From NCBI GenBank assembly GCA_030490835.1, contig CM059977.1:38647676-38711675 (forward strand): DNA of 64,000 nt. Direction: 5' to 3'. Made by a program: the position numbers and the translations under genes. The stretch comes from Annona cherimola (Eukaryota; Streptophyta; Magnoliopsida; Magnoliales; Annonaceae). This document shows, in pieces, positions 1 through 11,866 of the stretch; within the stretch, counting starts at the first letter, position 1; each line of letters opens with the position of its first letter. The notes under the pieces were generated by a model. It saw nothing but the letters and a program-made list of their open reading frames with translations, searched no databases and had not been told where the DNA came from.

Positions 1-2169
1 TTGGATGGCAGACACTTTGTTAGGATTTTGACACTTCCCCGTCTATCTAAACTCGACCTCAGCAATAATGATTTCTCGTCTGTTAAGCCTGACTTTGCTT
101 CAAATGTTTCCTCTTTCAAGTCATTGACTGAACTGGACTTGGGGAGTTGCAACATGTCGGGTCCGTTGCCATCCCACCTCGCAAATTTCACCAGATTGAA
201 ACGCTTGGAGCTTTATTTGAATACTTTTAGTGGCACCATCCCATCTTCTTATGGGGAGGACCTTTTGAATCTAAGCGAGATTGGCTTGGATGGAAATTTG
301 CTGAACGGGACAATCCCCTCTTCCTTGTTTTCGCTCCCCTCATTGACGTCATTGACTCTTTCAGGCAACCGATTCAGTGGCCAGCTAGATGAGTTCCACA
401 ATGCCTCCTCTTCACCTTTGGATGATATTGATTTGAGTAATAACATGTTGCAGGGGATGATTCCTAGGTCCATCTTTCAACTTATGAACCTTACTTCTCT
501 TCTTCTTTATTCAAATAACTTTAGCGATAATGTAAATTTAGATTTGTTCTTGAACCTAACGAAACTCTCTCGTTTGGTTCTGTCCCATGTTAATATATCA
601 GTCGAGGATAGTACCCGGTACTCAACCTCCATGTCGATCCCTCAGCTATCAATCTTGTCTTTGCCGTATTGCAATCTTAAAAGATTTCCAAATTTTCTGA
701 GAAACCAAGAGAGGTTGCTACACTTGGACCTTTCCGGCAATAAAATAGAAGGTGAAATCCCACTGTGGATATGGAAGCTTGGGAATGGAAATATGGAGCA
801 TCTAAATGTTTCTCATAATGTTCTGCAAAACATACAAACGCCAATTCCCAACATTTCCTCAAGTCACCTCCAAAATCTTGACCTAAGTTGCAATGTTCTG
901 GAAGGTCTCCTTCCTATACCTTTATCATCATCCTTGATGTACTACTCCGTCTCCACTAATCGTCTTAGTGGAAAAATCCCAGCGTCAGTGTGCAACCTAA
1001 CATCTCTAGAAGTTCTCGATTTGTCTGAGAATAATTTTAGCGGCCCTATTCCTCAATGTTTCAGTGAAATGAGTAATGTTCTTACCGTGCTAAACCTCCG
1101 AAGAAATGCTTTTAGTGGCAGATTGTTTCAAACAGTCAAACAAGATTGTTCTCTTGCAATATTGGATTTAAGTGAAAATCAATTTGAAGGTCAATTGCCG
1201 AGTTCCCTGGTCAATTGCAAAGAGTTACTTGTAATGCATGTTGGAGACAATCAGATACATGGTCCCTTTCCTTCATGGATACAGCAGATGGCCAACTTGC
1301 AAATCCTCATACTAAGATCCAATTACTTTCATGGCCCCATTGAACTTCCTCCAAGAAGAAAGAATTTCTCCTCAATGCTGCAGATCGTTGATCTCTCCTT
1401 TAACAGGTTCAACGGAAGTTTGCCATCAACCATATTTTTGGGATGGAAAGGGATGCGAAGAAAAGGTAAATCTACATTAGAGTACCTCAACGGCAGGGTC
1501 GAGTACCCATATTTGGTGGTCAGTGATGCTCCTGTCTTCTATGAACCAATCATAGTAAGAAATAAAAATCTGGAAATGAATTTTGTGAAGGTTCCCGCAA
1601 TATTTGCATTGGTTGACTTCTCCAACAACTACTTTGAAGGGCAAATTCCAAAATCAATTGGGATCCTCAAATCACTTCAGGTGCTCAACATGTCATATAA
1701 TGGTTTCACGGGGCAAATTCCAAGGTCGATGAAGAACTTAAAGATGTTGGAATCATTAGATCTCTCACAAAATAGTCTTTCGGGATACATTCCTCAAGAG
1801 CTATTACAGCTAACATTTCTCCAAGTACTCAACCTTTCAAATAATCGGTTCATCGGGCCCATACCGCAAGCTAAACAGTTTTTGACATTTACGAGTGAAT
1901 CATTTCAGGGGAATCCGGGATTATGTGGCCCTCCACTTACAAAAGCATGTGAAGAAACTGATAGGATATCACCATCAACCATTGAGGATCCAGATATTGA
2001 GCCCGAAAGTGAGTATGACTGGAAAATAATTGCAGTTGGATTTGGAATTGGATATGGAGTTGGAATGGGAGCATTCTGGTGGACACTGGTGTTATGGAGG
2101 AAAGGACGAAGAGCATATAATAAACTTGTATACAAAGTGCTTTTGGTAATCTTACCATCTGTAGCATAG
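1..2169 (+). CDS. LRR receptor-like protein (RLP), 5'-truncated by the window edge
   Basis: This is the 3' part of a plasma-membrane leucine-rich-repeat receptor-like protein of the Cf/RLP type. Such proteins sense apoplastic ligands and signal through adaptor kinases such as SOBIR1 and BAK1 (family knowledge). The frame is already open at base 1 on a TTG codon, so the true start lies upstream and the signal peptide and first repeats are missing. About 480 residues of extracellular-type LRRs (LDLSxNxFxGxIP pattern) are followed by a non-LRR island at about residues 480-540 and four more LRRs. Then come the conserved C-cap (NPGLCGPPL), an acidic juxtamembrane stretch (about 655-675), one membrane helix (about 675-698) rich in GxxxG spacing, and a short basic tail with no kinase domain. 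The stop is TAG at 2167-2169. Nothing is broken in the visible part. A real, possibly functional RLP is very likely; the ligand cannot be told. Confidence 0.93.
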   Translation: MDGRHFVRILTLPRLSKLDLSNNDFSSVKPDFASNVSSFKSLTELDLGSCNMSGPLPSHLANFTRLKRLELYLNTFSGTIPSSYGEDLLNLSEIGLDGNLLNGTIPSSLFSLPSLTSLTLSGNRFSGQLDEFHNASSSPLDDIDLSNNMLQGMIPRSIFQLMNLTSLLLYSNNFSDNVNLDLFLNLTKLSRLVLSHVNISVEDSTRYSTSMSIPQLSILSLPYCNLKRFPNFLRNQERLLHLDLSGNKIEGEIPLWIWKLGNGNMEHLNVSHNVLQNIQTPIPNISSSHLQNLDLSCNVLEGLLPIPLSSSLMYYSVSTNRLSGKIPASVCNLTSLEVLDLSENNFSGPIPQCFSEMSNVLTVLNLRRNAFSGRLFQTVKQDCSLAILDLSENQFEGQLPSSLVNCKELLVMHVGDNQIHGPFPSWIQQMANLQILILRSNYFHGPIELPPRRKNFSSMLQIVDLSFNRFNGSLPSTIFLGWKGMRRKGKSTLEYLNGRVEYPYLVVSDAPVFYEPIIVRNKNLEMNFVKVPAIFALVDFSNNYFEGQIPKSIGILKSLQVLNMSYNGFTGQIPRSMKNLKMLESLDLSQNSLSGYIPQELLQLTFLQVLNLSNNRFIGPIPQAKQFLTFTSESFQGNPGLCGPPLTKACEETDRISPSTIEDPDIEPESEYDWKIIAVGFGIGYGVGMGAFWWTLVLWRKGRRAYNKLVYKVLLVILPSVA

Positions 2170-4250
2170 TCGAAAATATGATTTTTCCTTTTTGCCTTTA
2201 GATTTTTAGTTTTTTTATGTTCGTGTTAAGGTTTGAAATATGTGTAATTATTTGCTTCTCCTTTTAAAATTTTCAAATTGGTTTGGAATGAAGTTATTTT
2301 TGGGGATTTTTACATGTTTTTGACCCATTTTTTTCATGGCAAATAGCGTAAGATTCTAGCTCCTCCTCCCTGAAACACACTTTATGGGAGGGTGTGAAGG
2401 AAGCTTGGCTCTAAGATTAAAAGCAGAATAGTCTTTACACATTGTTTTGGATATGCAAACAGAGGACATATCCAACTATGAACACGGATATTTTCTGACA
2501 CATCGCGTAATCCACAAGCGTGCAATTACTCGATCTTAGTACACGAGAGAACTTACATCTCCATCAATTGCCTACCATGCTTTGATTTTTCTTTTTTTCT
2601 TTTTTTCTTTTTTTTTTTTAAAAAAAAATGTAGTTAATGGGTCACACTCAATCATCACAGTTTCAAGGTAAGCAGGTTCCTGGGCCTATCTCACCGCAAT
2701 AGTGACCCGTGAGCTCATTGTTGCGTACCTAGAAACGCTCACAAAGATTTGTACAATCTTCATTCCAATTTTAAGATCGCAAATCATCTTCGTCAAATGT
2801 CTAGTTAGCCATGTTAATGACTAAGCATGTTGATATCTATATTAGCACGAATAACATGTTCTTTTTTAAAAAATTTACGTACTTAATTTTAAAATGCTAA
2901 TTTCTAGAATAGTGTACTGATTTCATAATCTCTAACAATTTGCACATCAATATGTTAACGTAAATGAAAATAGAAGTCGATATACTAATTTCGCTAAAAG
3001 ATAATTCAACGTATAGAATTCCAAGAAGTTACGCAGAAGAGAAATCCGAAACACTTTATGTAATTCAAAATCGCATACTCACAAGTGTAACATTTGGAGA
3101 TTTCTTAAAATTAGCATGGCATGCTAATAATTTCTAATATTATAATAGAAAAGTTATAAATGATATGTATACTATATTTATTAGGTACAAAAGTTTGTAA
3201 AAGTACAAATTTTTGTTCAAAATTCAAGCAATTGTTTACAAGAGCATTCTTAAAATAAAATATATTTTTAAATGTATTTTCTTACTTTTTATATTGTAAT
3301 AATAGAAACTGGTATTTTAAAAAATTCGACAGACGTAATAGACGTGCTTAATACAAAATTTTTAATTTCAAATAATTTTATTATAAGTAATGTCAAATTT
3401 TTAATTTCTAATATTATAATAACAAATTCGAGAAAATACCTAAAATGCAATAAATAAATTTACTCCTACAATTAAATCGATATATTTCATGTTTGTCAGT
3501 TTTTGAAAATTTTCATTGTTAATAACCTTAAAAAAGGTTTCTAATGTTATAATAGAAAATTCAAGAAAATATTTCAAAATACAAAAGTTTTATTTGTTAA
3601 GAATATCCAAAATATTAAATGGATCTATTTGTTAATTTTTTTAAAAATTCAAAGTAGTAGTTTTGAAGATTTGTATTTTAATATATTTTAATGTTTTAAT
3701 AGAAAATACAAGAATATTTCTTAAAATTTTTCTGTATTTTAAAGACATTTTGTTGTAAATTATCAAAAACAGATATTTCATTGAAAATGCCGATGATTTA
3801 AAAAAATTAAAAAAAGTCCAAAAATGTTACAAATTTATACACATGTTAAATACATTTATATTAACAATCTTGTAAAAAAAAATTTCCAAAAAAAATATAA
3901 AAAATAGGTTAAATCCACCTTGGTGCAATAAAGCTAAGTGAACTTAAGCACATGAAATCAGTTTCCAATGGGTACCAATCTAGTGCACCTGGTGCGCTGA
4001 AGTTCAATGCACTTGATGCCCTGTCCTTTTTTAATTTTTCACCATTACGTGGGCCCAGGTATGTTTACAACCTAGTTTTATATTTTTTTCACATTTAAAT
4101 TACATAAATTATTTCAGAATTATCTTCATTATAATGTCTTGGAATCAATGAATTTGAAGTATCTTCTAGTGGAATTAGTATACTGATTTTGCATTTCCAT
4201 TTATATTAGCCTATTGATGCGCAAATTATTCCAGCTTATGAAACTTTAAT
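2170..4250. other. AT-rich intergenic DNA
   Basis: This spacer follows the RLP stop and holds no ORF with recognisable homology. It contains a T/A homopolymer stretch near 2590-2630 and long AT-rich stretches with scattered short imperfect repeats, especially at 3100-3900. No transposon ends or RNA gene were recognised. The first few hundred bases probably include the RLP 3' UTR, but no polyadenylation site can be assigned with confidence. Confidence 0.6.
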
Positions 4251-4346
4251 CTCATTACTCCTATTATATCATATCATTATCTCTCAATTCAAAAACTTTT
4301 ACGATAAAATCTTTTCATCAAAAATTTTATCACTTTCCAAACACAC
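4251..4346 (+). repeat. Fragment of the MITE family seen at 5973
   Basis: The stretch resembles the 3' third of the complete MITEs at 5973-6238 and 45271-45537: a CATATCAxxTCATT-like block, then AAAACTTTT, a TTTCATCAAAAATTTTAT-like block, and TTTCCAAACACAC at the end. The 5' half is not recognisable, so it is an eroded or truncated copy. The call rests on by-eye similarity only. Confidence 0.4.
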
Positions 4347-5972
4347 AAATTTTAGCTCGATTTAGACTTGCATAGTAATCTATAATTTTTTAATATTGAG
4401 AGTTTATAATCATATCTTATCCTTACTAAGTTTGTCTGAACTCGCTTGTAGTTTTTTTATTTTAAATAGTGGACCCACGAGTATAGACCATCAAGGGATA
4501 GTAATCTAGCTAAAACGAGTAAACAAAATTGAAATTTTCACCAATCAAAACTTTTTGATTTATATTTAGGACAAGCACTCACGTATATAAATTTTGAAAA
4601 ACTGAATATGAATATATATTAACCTCCTTTAATATACTTATATGAGACAATTGTTATTATTTTGACACCCGTAATTATTTTTCCGTTATTATTAATCCTA
4701 AGTATCAATTACTGGATACTCCGGTTGGATGTAACGACCTTTGCACTAAAACATTGACTTAGTCGGCAGAGCATTACAGCTCTTCACTTTTTTTTTTTTT
4801 TTTGGAGAACACAGCTTTTTGCTTTTAATAGTGTGTTTCCGCGAGATCTATGGATAACAGCATATGGATATGTCGCCATGATAGAGAATGGAACCCTCCA
4901 GTAGAAACATTTAACAAATTCATCGTCTGTGTGGTCCACTTATCCAATATTTCAACCACGGAATATTAAAGGAATGATGCAGTGCAGGTCTTAGACGACA
5001 TTAATGCATAATATGTTATGATTTGAATTTTGATAGTCACGACTTGATGCTACCAAGACAGATCGAGAACAAAAGTCAACAGAGAACTCTTAACTCCGCA
5101 ATCAATAGAGTACCGGGTCTCCAATCCCACATAGCCATCCAATTCAGACAGCTTATCATCAAATCCAAGCCCCGTATAAAATATGAGACCGCAAGAGATG
5201 GATAATGGACTTTCGAATGAACCATACCCATCATAGATCTGTGAATATTGAGCTGGAAACAATTAGACGAGACAAATCCAAGAAAATGCATTAAACCCAC
5301 GACGCACATGCAAAGTTTGAATGCAACTAGTACAAGCATTAGACCAGCAGCTTATTTGGAGTTCGCAAGACAGTTGAAAGGCAAGCTACATCAAACTCGT
5401 GGGAGGGTCGATCGCTCACTAGACACAAAATCCAAATGCTGCCTCAACGGCATGCCTGTCAGAGTCCATCCATTCACCATTATCACGCTTGGGATTCCAA
5501 AAACATACTTCAGACATCCGCCTTCGACACCTAATCCGCATCCCACCAATGAAAAGCATAATCCGCCTAGCTCCCATATTCAGTTCTAACCATAAGCCCT
5601 CAGGTTATCTCCGCAAAAACATGCTAGGTATGGCAATCCGTTACCCTTCTGTTCTGGAGCAAAATAAAGGATATGACTATCATTCATCTTCAAAGGAAAG
5701 TGAAAATTTTTCTCAAATCCTTCCCATTATGCAGGAGCAAGTTTAGTGCAGCCGGGAAAGCAACCTACTCCCCCAAAAGGGGTTTAATCCTTAAGTCCAA
5801 CAACTCCGTTTCAGATACCACATTTACACATTTTTTCTGTTCCATTCCAACTCCAACAAGCCATTCAGACACAAATAATGGATATGGCAGCCATGCAATG
5901 AACTGCAAAATCACCCTTAGCACACACTGCAGTTAGATGCAGTTAACATGCATTTTGCGTTTAAGACTTTTA
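4347..5972. other. Intergenic DNA between RLP and RPS19, no gene recognised
   Basis: Short ORFs occur on both strands (for example 5248-5589 + and 5050-5262 -), but none shows a recognisable domain or consistent coding pattern. The segment 5000-5940 is less AT-rich than its surroundings. It could be transcribed non-coding sequence or a decayed gene. A T-homopolymer lies near 4790-4803. Confidence 0.5.
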
Positions 5973-6238
5973 GGGGGTGTTTGGCAATGATGAAAAGTTT
6001 TCACCTAAAACTTTTCATTCTCTACAACTTTTTTATTTTTTAATTATTTTTTTACATCTTTCCATACAAATGACCCTACTTTTCAATCATTTCTACACAA
6101 TTACCTATACAACTAACCTATCTATTTTAATTTTATCCTCTTTACTCCTCATCATTATCCCTATCATATCACATCATTTGATAACTTTTATTCTTCAAAA
6201 CGTTTCACAAAAAGTTTTATCCATTCCCAAACACACCC
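5973..6238. mobile_element. PIF/Harbinger-like MITE, copy 1
   Basis: A short non-coding element of about 266 bp has terminal inverted repeats of the form GGGTGTGTTTGG...CCAAACACACCC. The left end reads GGGGGTGTTTGGCAATGA and the right end ATTCCCAAACACACCC. Flanking trinucleotides are TTA (left) and GTA (right), close to the 3-bp duplication of PIF/Harbinger elements. Two full-length relatives occur in the window (12400-12678 and 45271-45537), the latter with a perfect TAA duplication. It lies just downstream of the RPS19 stop codon and may overlap that gene's 3' UTR. Confidence 0.7.
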
Positions 6239-6488
6239 GTAAGTGTATTGTGTAATACTTTGCATTTTCAGATCGCAGGGATCAGTACTTCTAACTTAAA
6301 AAATAAGAGAATGGCATATAACATGTATACCATGTCATCTAGAATCGCACTCATCAGCTCATAAAACAAAACAAAACCTCATTAGCATCAACTGGAAAGC
6401 TTGGGGCTATTCAAAAAAAAAAAAAATTCCTAGAGAAGTCATTTGAGAACAACCACTAACATATGAATGGACCAGAAAGCATTGCTGC

Positions 6489-9400
6489 TCAAGCAGCAAC
6501 TGCAATACGACCAGCAACTTGATCAAGATCCCTCTGACCACTTGATGTGATTCTCCTCCCACTGTAAGAAAAAAGAATAAGAAAGAGAAAACCATTAAGC
6601 TTGCCACAATACATCAAAAGAAATCACTTTCAAGTTCAGCTCACAACAGCCACAATCAGAACGTATAGACAAACAATATTGCGTGAATCCTACCAACTTA
6701 GAGCACTTGCAAGGAAAATTTTAATCAGACCCACGGACATGTACCATATTTGGTGGGAAAAAACTGTTTCCTCAATAACCTATGATCTGCATCTATTGCA
6801 ATGCCCTAGCAGACCTAGTGCATGATATCATACTTTCAGTAACCTCAAAAATTGTCAATCAGCGCCGAATTCGGTAAGCCTAACACAGTCGTTTCACTAG
6901 AACAGCATAAAAATCTAACTAGGATCAACCAGGAAAATAATAGAAACCTTTTAAAACAAGAAAAATTGGCCCAGAAAAATGGATGTGAGAAGAAATCCCT
7001 CAATTATTTTATCTTTGCGTTCCCCAACCTTACCAATAAGAGTTTTCCCTTACTATTAGTCCCAAGCCCGCATAAAAAGTGAGGGTTGGCACATCAAGTT
7101 GGTAGCTAGTGCTAAAGAAATTTTTGTCATATCTTTTTTCATGGATTTGAAGTGACATTACAAGTTGTTAATATTAGGTGTTCCGTGTAAGCGACACTCT
7201 ACAGTGGAGCCTTGCTGCAATGAGAAATGAGCGAGGATTGATAATGAAGTGCCGGCAAAAGTAATGCACATTGGAGCTTGAGTGTAACAAGAAATGGATA
7301 AGGATTGTTAGTGTCACGCACAGAACCAGAAAAGCGACCCTTGAGCCTAACGAACGGAGCACACAGACCCAAAAAACGTTCATTGGGCTTGTGGGCTATA
7401 GGCCTCACAATGTGATATTGTTCACTCTGGCCTGGCAGCTTAGCCGCACGGCTTTAAAACGCGTCACACCACATTGAACTTGAAATCCACTTATAAGCTA
7501 CCAAGAACTTTCTCCCTTTTCGATGTGGGATTTGGTTTTGGGAAATTATAAGCCCACTAGCTTTTGCCTGGTTCGTCCCCGAACCACAACCCAACTCTGG
7601 GCTTCTGCCTGCAGCCCTAACTTTAACTGGTTCAACTCTCTGAACCACATCTACTGGAGGGGGAGCCACTCTGATACCACTTGTCACGCACAGACCCAAA
7701 AAAGCAACCATTGGGCCTGACGCACAGAGCGCATAGACCCGGAATACGTCCATTGGACCTGTGAGCTATGGGCCTCACAGTGTAATATTGTCCGCTTTGG
7801 CCTGGCAGCTTAGCCACACGGCTTTAAAACGCACCACATCATATTGAACTTGAGACCCACTTATAAACTACCAGGAACTTTCTCCCATTTTCGATGTAGG
7901 ATTCAATTCTGAGCTATTACAAGCCCACCAGCTTCCGCTTGGTTCGTCCCCGAACCACAACACAACTCTGGGCTTCTGCCTGCAGCCCTGACTTTCACTG
8001 GTTTAACTCTCCGAACCACATCTACTGGAGGGGGAGCCACTCTGATACCCCTTGTCACGCACAGACCCAGAAAAGCGACCATTGAGTCTGACGCACAGAG
8101 CACACAGACCTAGAAAATGTCCATTGGGCCTGTGGGTTATAGGCCTCACAGTGTGATATTGTCCGCTCTAGCCTGACAGCTTAGCCGCACGGCTTTAAAA
8201 CGCGTCACACCATATTAAACTTGAAACCCACTTACAAACTACCAGGAACTTTCTCCCCTTTTCAATGTGAGATTCGGTTCTGGACTATTACAGTTAGGAC
8301 ATCTTCCTAGAAGCGACATGCCACAGCATCTAGTGATGGTGAAAAATGGGCTAAGGTTTTCACTTCATTCTAGATGTGGTTGGGTGAAGGTAGTCTACTT
8401 TGATTCGGGAAATGATGGGACCCTTTTAGAAAAGTACGAAATTAGCAGGTACTATGAGGAGAAGAAAAATCAATGCAACTTATCTCCAAGACACTGCACC
8501 AAAAGTCGTTAATAATGGATATATATATACACACACACACACAGAAAGCTGACAAAAACATAAAAGTAACATAATTTCAAATTTTAAATGGTGGAACTTC
8601 AAGGGTGGTACTAACAAAGAATTTTTCAATAAAAGAATAGTTAAAAAAAAGGAAAATGGAATGTGAAAGAAGTTGAAGTAAGAGTGTGAAATGGAACAAA
8701 GAACGTATTAAAGAAGTTGGACAAAGTATTTTATGAGTGTTATAATCCATACACTGAGAAATTTTGTGGTGGAATGAGGATGTTCACAAAAGCTATAAAT
8801 GACAAACAACAGAAGTTTAAAAAATGATAGACTAATAAAAATTATATAAATCTACAACAACAAAAACTATCTAAAAAATCTACTAAAAAGATTATGAGAG
8901 AAGCTAAACACCAAGTGGAATTTGCCCTAATTTATATGACATATTAGAAACTAGGGAAGGGGAGAGATATATTTAAGTTAGCTAAACAAAGAAAGAATTA
9001 AAGGTAAAAACTTAGCACATATTAAATGCATTAAAAGAAAAAACCGAGAAAGATAATGAAATTAAAGAACAACGGATATAGTTTATTAAATGGTAATTCA
9101 TCAAAATATTTCAGATTAGATGATAATTCAAATGTAAAAGAAGAGAAAAATATCATCTATTTTCTAAAAACTCAAATCTCTAAAGTAAAGGAAGCACTAA
9201 GAAAAATGAAAATAGAAAAAGCAATAGGTGCAAAACTCAAATCTGTGAAGTAAAGGAAGCACGAAAATAGAAAAATCAATAGATGCAAAATAACATACTA
9301 ATTGAAGCATGGAAGTGCATGAGAGAGATATAAATTGGTTATTAAACTTCTTCAATAAGATTATAAGAAAAAAGTTGACGTCAAATGAATGGAGAAAAGT

Positions 9401-11734
9401 ATTATAGTATCAGACTAAAAAAATAAAATAGATATTCAAAATTATAGAAATTATCCTAGAATTAATAAGTCATACAATGAAGTTGTGAGAAAGACCAAAC
9501 GCAAATATATTCGAAAATAATTTGGTTTTATATCAAGAAGATCAACTGCTACAACTATCTTCTTACTTAGAGGATCATTTTAAAATGTTGAAAGAAGAAA
9601 AAGGACATAAGCATTTAATAATACTGGGCACCTCGATGAGAAACCAATTAAGATTTTAGACCAAATATTACCAAAAACTAAACACTTGTAATATTTAAGA
9701 TCAATAGTTCAAGAAAATAGAGAAATTGAGCAAGACATTATGAATAGAATCCAAGTAGAATGGAAGAAATGTCAGGGAGTACTTTAGGAATTTTATGTAA
9801 TCGCCGAGTTCAAATTAAATAAAAAAGAAATTTTAATAAGACAAAGAATAGACCAGTTATGCTAAATGTTGCGAATGTTGGGCAGCTAAAGAACAACACA
9901 TATAATGACTGAAGCAGAAATGAGAATATTAATGCGGATGACTGATAAAATAAGAAAAAATAAAATTAGAAATGAAGTAATCTTAAAGAATCTAAAAGTG
10001 AAACCAATAGGTAATAAAATGAGTGAAAGACATGGTTTAGGCATGTTAAACAGAGGACTGAAACAACAACAGTCATGGTAGTTGAGTTTATTCAAATAGA
10101 AGACTATAAGACATGAAAGGAAGAATCCAAAAAAGTGGATACAAGTAATTAAACAAGACATGAAGACGTTAGAGATTACTGGAAACATACTTCATGATGG
10201 TAAAGAATGGCGAAATAAGAACTAATCATTAAAAGCAAGACATCTATAATCATTTTTTTTCTTACTCACAAACAAGAAAATAATTAGATTACCTAAGCCT
10301 GAATCATGCCAATGATGCCTGCAAGTAAGAGGCATAGATAATCAAGAAACTCACCCTTTCTGATCAGTCTCAATGATGTTCATCTTCTGCAGTTGATGGA
10401 GGATATGGCGAGCAATAGAACCACTGCTCTTGCAGAAATGAGGTGGGCGACTCCCATTTCGCTGGCGCCCACCATAGATCTTCTGAAAGCCACCTACTCC
10501 AATCCCTTGCCTCAAATAGATTTTTCTTGCAATTGAAGCTGCAGTTCCAAATAGACAAGGTAAATGAAAAGGACAACAGACTTTTTTTTTTTTTTTTCAC
10601 AAGTTAACACATCAAGAGATCAGTCAGGTCCTGTACCAGCTCTGATATAGTACCAATCAGGATCATATGGAGCAAGTTCCTTAAATCTTGCAGTCTTCAC
10701 AATATCAGCCCAGTCTGGCAGCTCTACCTACTCACAGTAGGAGAAGAATAAATCGATCAAAATATCCTTGGAATCGAATTTAAAATCATGCAAGCAACCT
10801 AAACCTAAGTGTACAAAAAACGCTGTATAAAGATCCAACATCATGATAGCCATTCACTCATTCACCCAAGACTAGGATTAATTTGACAACCAACTCCGAA
10901 TGATTTTCAATAAAAGCAAACATAACTTGCTAGCAAAGCATGCAAAACAACATAATATACGCACCTGTTCTCAGGTAAAAACTCACAAAAAAAAAAAAAA
11001 AAATGTCGGAAGTATTTTCGGAACATGAACTTGCTAGCAAAGCATGCGAAACAACATAATATCCACACCTGTTCTCAGAAAAAAAAATCACAAAAAAATA
11101 AAAATGTGGGTAGTATTTTCAGAACATGAACCGCTGGTTCCAATTTATCAATAGCAAAATATCCATACTGAAATGACTGTTATCTCTATAACAAAAGATT
11201 CAACAAATTCTAAAAATTTTGAAAAAGGCCACTCCCACTTTGGAATTTGTTCAAGCTAGTAAGCCGAAATCGTTGTTGTGATGAATCTTCAAGATGGTTT
11301 GAACTAAGCTACCGAATATTACATAGCAACATACCGTAAAGTCAAAAACACATAAAAATAATAATTGAAAACACCTTTTTTTTTGGTCTTTCTCCAGTTT
11401 CTCCGAATGCTACGACTAATATCAAAGACATCCATCTAATTCCATTTATGATATGACTTCTCCGTTCAAAAACCATAGAAACTCCAGACGTTGTCCGGAT
11501 TTCTACCAACAGGGGATTATCATGCGTGATTAATGCCTAAGCAAAGAAACTGTGTAGAAAATGCGAGATACGGAGATTCGGAAGCCTAGATTTCTCCCCC
11601 AGAAAATGTGGAGTGGAAACATCAGCCTGTAATGAGTAGAAGGGACTTGCCTTTCCAGATCGCTTGAGATGAGCAGCGTAAGCGTTCACGAAGTCGTGAG
11701 GGGAGACGTCTTTCACAGTTCTTGCGGTCGCCAT
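6489..11734 (-). CDS. RPS19: 40S ribosomal protein S19 (eS19), four exons
   Basis: The gene encodes eS19, a small-subunit ribosomal protein needed for 18S rRNA maturation and 40S assembly. Minus-strand exons: 1 = 11734-11651 (ATG at 11734, begins [20 protein letters not shown]), 2 = 10727-10637 ([19 protein letters not shown]), 3 = 10538-10355 ([17 protein letters not shown] ... [11 protein letters not shown]), 4 = 6561-6489 ([18 protein letters not shown], stop TGA 6491-6489). Exon lengths 84+91+184+73 give 432 nt, or 143 residues plus stop, the usual plant eS19 length, with no frameshift. Introns 2 and 3 are GT-AG. Intron 1 (11650-10728) starts with GC in an AG|GCAAGT context, so a GC-AG intron is inferred. 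Intron 3 (10354-6562, 3.8 kb) carries a TRIM and a LINE remnant. Upstream are telo-box and site II motifs typical of ribosomal protein genes. Plants usually have several RPS19 paralogues, so which one this is cannot be told. Confidence 0.95.
7312..8292 (-). mobile_element. TRIM retrotransposon with three LTRs and two internal domains
   Basis: This 981-bp non-coding LTR element lies in RPS19 intron 3. It consists of three LTR copies (7312-7550, 7682-7921 and 8053-8292; 239-240 bp each, ends TGTAATAG...GCGTGACA on the minus strand) separated by two 131-bp internal domains (7551-7681, 7922-8052). On the minus strand each internal domain begins with a primer-binding site of the initiator-Met type (TGGTATCAGAG; G for T in the outer copy) two bases after the LTR. 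It ends in a purine-rich stretch before the next LTR. The flanks are a perfect 5-bp duplication GTTAG (7307-7311 and 8293-8297). There is no coding capacity, so it must have been mobilised in trans. The CGTTTTAAAGCCGTG-type motif inside the LTR recalls common plant TRIMs; the family name is not assigned. Confidence 0.9.
8580..10225 (+). pseudogene. Decayed non-LTR retrotransposon (LINE) ORF2 remnant in RPS19 intron 3
   Basis: Scattered frames on the plus strand (antisense to RPS19) line up in order with plant LINE reverse-transcriptase polyproteins. They show a WWNxxxxGG-like block near 8590 and a block before the RT ([17 protein letters not shown] near 8970). Next are [16 protein letters not shown] (about 9187-9225), the EAWKCMREI / NEW block (about 9300-9400) and the NYR.I...S...K block (about 9440-9490). 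The C-terminal blocks are [13 protein letters not shown] (about 9726), [21 protein letters not shown] (about 9912) and a final [18 protein letters not shown] stretch (about 10138-10220). Multiple stops and frameshifts and a missing YxDD core show that it is dead. No poly(A) tail or target duplication was found. Confidence 0.75.
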
Positions 11735-11778
11735 GGGTGGGAGGGAGGCAGGGAGAGAGAGAGTTGCTCTCCTGCGCT

Positions 11779-11866
11779 TGGGCTGAGGTTAGGGTTTCTC
11801 GGACGCAGCTGAGGAGAAGCTTTCGTATGCGCTCGCGCGAGGACAAGGTCAGATGTAGGGGCCCAA
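11779..11866 (-). promoter_or_regulatory. Telo box and site II motifs upstream of RPS19
   Basis: A telo box, AAACCCTAA on the minus strand, occupies 11789-11797, about 55 nt upstream of the ATG. TGGGCY site II motifs lie at 11860-11865 (TGGGCC on the minus strand) and 11779-11784 (TGGGCT on the plus strand). Telo box plus site II is a known promoter and leader signature of plant ribosomal protein and translation genes, recognised by PUR-alpha-like and TCP factors. The transcription start is not visible, so the telo box may be in the 5' UTR. Confidence 0.7.

Noticed and set aside
5248..5936. Overlapping ORFs of 85-113 residues between RLP and RPS19
   Set aside because: No domain, no paralogue in the window, and several frames are open equally; not supported as genes.
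7312..8292. Simple tandem satellite or Cassandra TRIM with 5S rRNA domain
   Set aside because: LTR ends, primer sites and the GTTAG target duplication show a retroelement, and no 5S-like promoter boxes were found for Cassandra.
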